A DNA stretch of 64,000 nucleotides from Streptomyces sp. NBS 14/10 (GTDB taxonomy: Bacteria > Actinomycetota > Actinomycetes > Streptomycetales > Streptomycetaceae). Position numbers and translations under genes: made by a program. The stretch is from the NCBI RefSeq assembly GCF_002224125.1, contig NZ_NCSM01000011.1:268289-332288 (forward strand), given 5' to 3'. The first letter of the stretch is position 1. Every line of letters begins with the position of its first letter. Below the pieces are notes generated by a model, which saw only the letters and a program-made list of their open reading frames with translations, had not been told where the DNA came from and made no database searches. Of the stretch, positions 63,703 to 64,000 are shown piece by piece.

Positions 63703-64000
63703 GTGTCACGGCAGTTGCTCACGGTCGGCCCGGACCAGACGGAGAACTTCCGGACGATCGGCGAGGCCCTGGCGAAGGCGCGTACGGGAGCGGTCATCCG
63801 CGTCAAGCCCGGCCGCTACCGCGAGAACCTGACGGTCAGGACCCGGCTCACCATCGTCGCCGACGGCGACCGCGGCAGCGTGGAGATCTGCCCGCCACGC
63901 GGCACCGCCGTGGTGCTCGTCGCGGACGCCGTGATGCTCACCGACCTGACGCTGCGCGGCGGCAGCGAGGACCTGCCGGTGGTGGACGCGCCGCGCGGCC
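63703..64000 (+). CDS. Right-handed parallel beta-helix protein (partial, cut by window end)
   Basis: The first 99 residues from GTG 63703, with GGAGG 7 nt upstream. SRQLLTVGPDQTENFRTIGEALAKARTGAVIRVKPGRY is the usual start of parallel beta-helix proteins, followed by rungs (LTIVADGDRGSVEI, VVLVADAVMLTDLTLRGG). In Streptomyces such genes often sit in type VII loci. The rest lies outside the window, so any fused domain cannot be seen. Confidence 0.7.
   Translation, partial: MSRQLLTVGPDQTENFRTIGEALAKARTGAVIRVKPGRYRENLTVRTRLTIVADGDRGSVEICPPRGTAVVLVADAVMLTDLTLRGGSEDLPVVDAPRG

Overview
The window is very GC-rich DNA with GTG and TTG starts alongside ATG, dense runs of 4-nt (ATGA or GTGA) start/stop overlaps, Tat-type signal peptides and type VII secretion genes. 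The whole gene set is typical of a Streptomyces or close relative, and the mix of biosynthetic, conflict, catabolic and decaying genes suggests an accessory chromosome arm. No rRNA, tRNA or CRISPR array was seen.

Region 1 (53-12544, + strand) is a biosynthetic cluster, probably entered part-way. It has the four enzymes that build an isonitrile on a fatty acid: a TauD-like non-haem iron oxidase like ScoE/Rv0097, an FcoT-like thioesterase/glycine-adding enzyme like ScoD/Rv0098, a carrier protein and an acyl-AMP ligase like ScoC/FadD10. The usual NRPS partner is missing. In its place are a one-module reducing PKS (KS-AT-DH-KR-ACP), a stand-alone KS with an altered active site, a P450 and an acetoacetate-decarboxylase-like enzyme. 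The inferred product is an oxidised isonitrile polyketide or fatty acid.

Region 2 (12558-26382, - strand) is an 11-gene, tightly overlapping operon. It encodes a small protein, vWA, PP2C phosphatase, Ser/Thr kinase, radical-SAM activase-like protein, coiled coil, ClpB-like AAA+ ATPase, degenerate Hsp70, and two Zn-ribbon GTPases around a GAP1-like protein. It resembles the NTPase-centred conflict systems described by comparative genomics. Region 3 (26498-32455, - strand) follows upstream: CHAT protease, MbcA-like antitoxin and RES NAD+-phosphorylase-type toxin are overlapping genes, with a macro-domain protein 62 nt after. This looks like a protease-gated NAD+-depleting module.

Region 4 (32554-43347) holds a TetR/MMPL efflux pair with operators, a DeoR-HTH/LacI-sensor regulator beside a GH53 galactanase, a TnpB-only IS element whose end supplies the stop codon of the galactanase, a dienelactone hydrolase/MarR pair with twin operators, and a LacI regulator. 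Region 5 (43402-50155, + strand) is a catabolic operon: FAD oxidoreductase, HyuA-type ATPase, HExxH protein, permease and secreted GH43-like protein. Its substrate is unknown.

Region 6 (50268-53060) has thyA and a YciO-type gene among gene fragments (trypco2, SpoIIE-type phosphatase, alcohol dehydrogenase, TRIC channel). Region 7 (53011-64000) is a decaying type VII secretion locus: a membrane-anchored ricin-type lectin, a large protein with an ART-like C-terminus, two paralogous SseB-like proteins, an EccC that has lost its membrane N-terminus and carries an in-frame TGA where Trp is expected, a mycosin, and the start of a beta-helix protein cut by the window edge.
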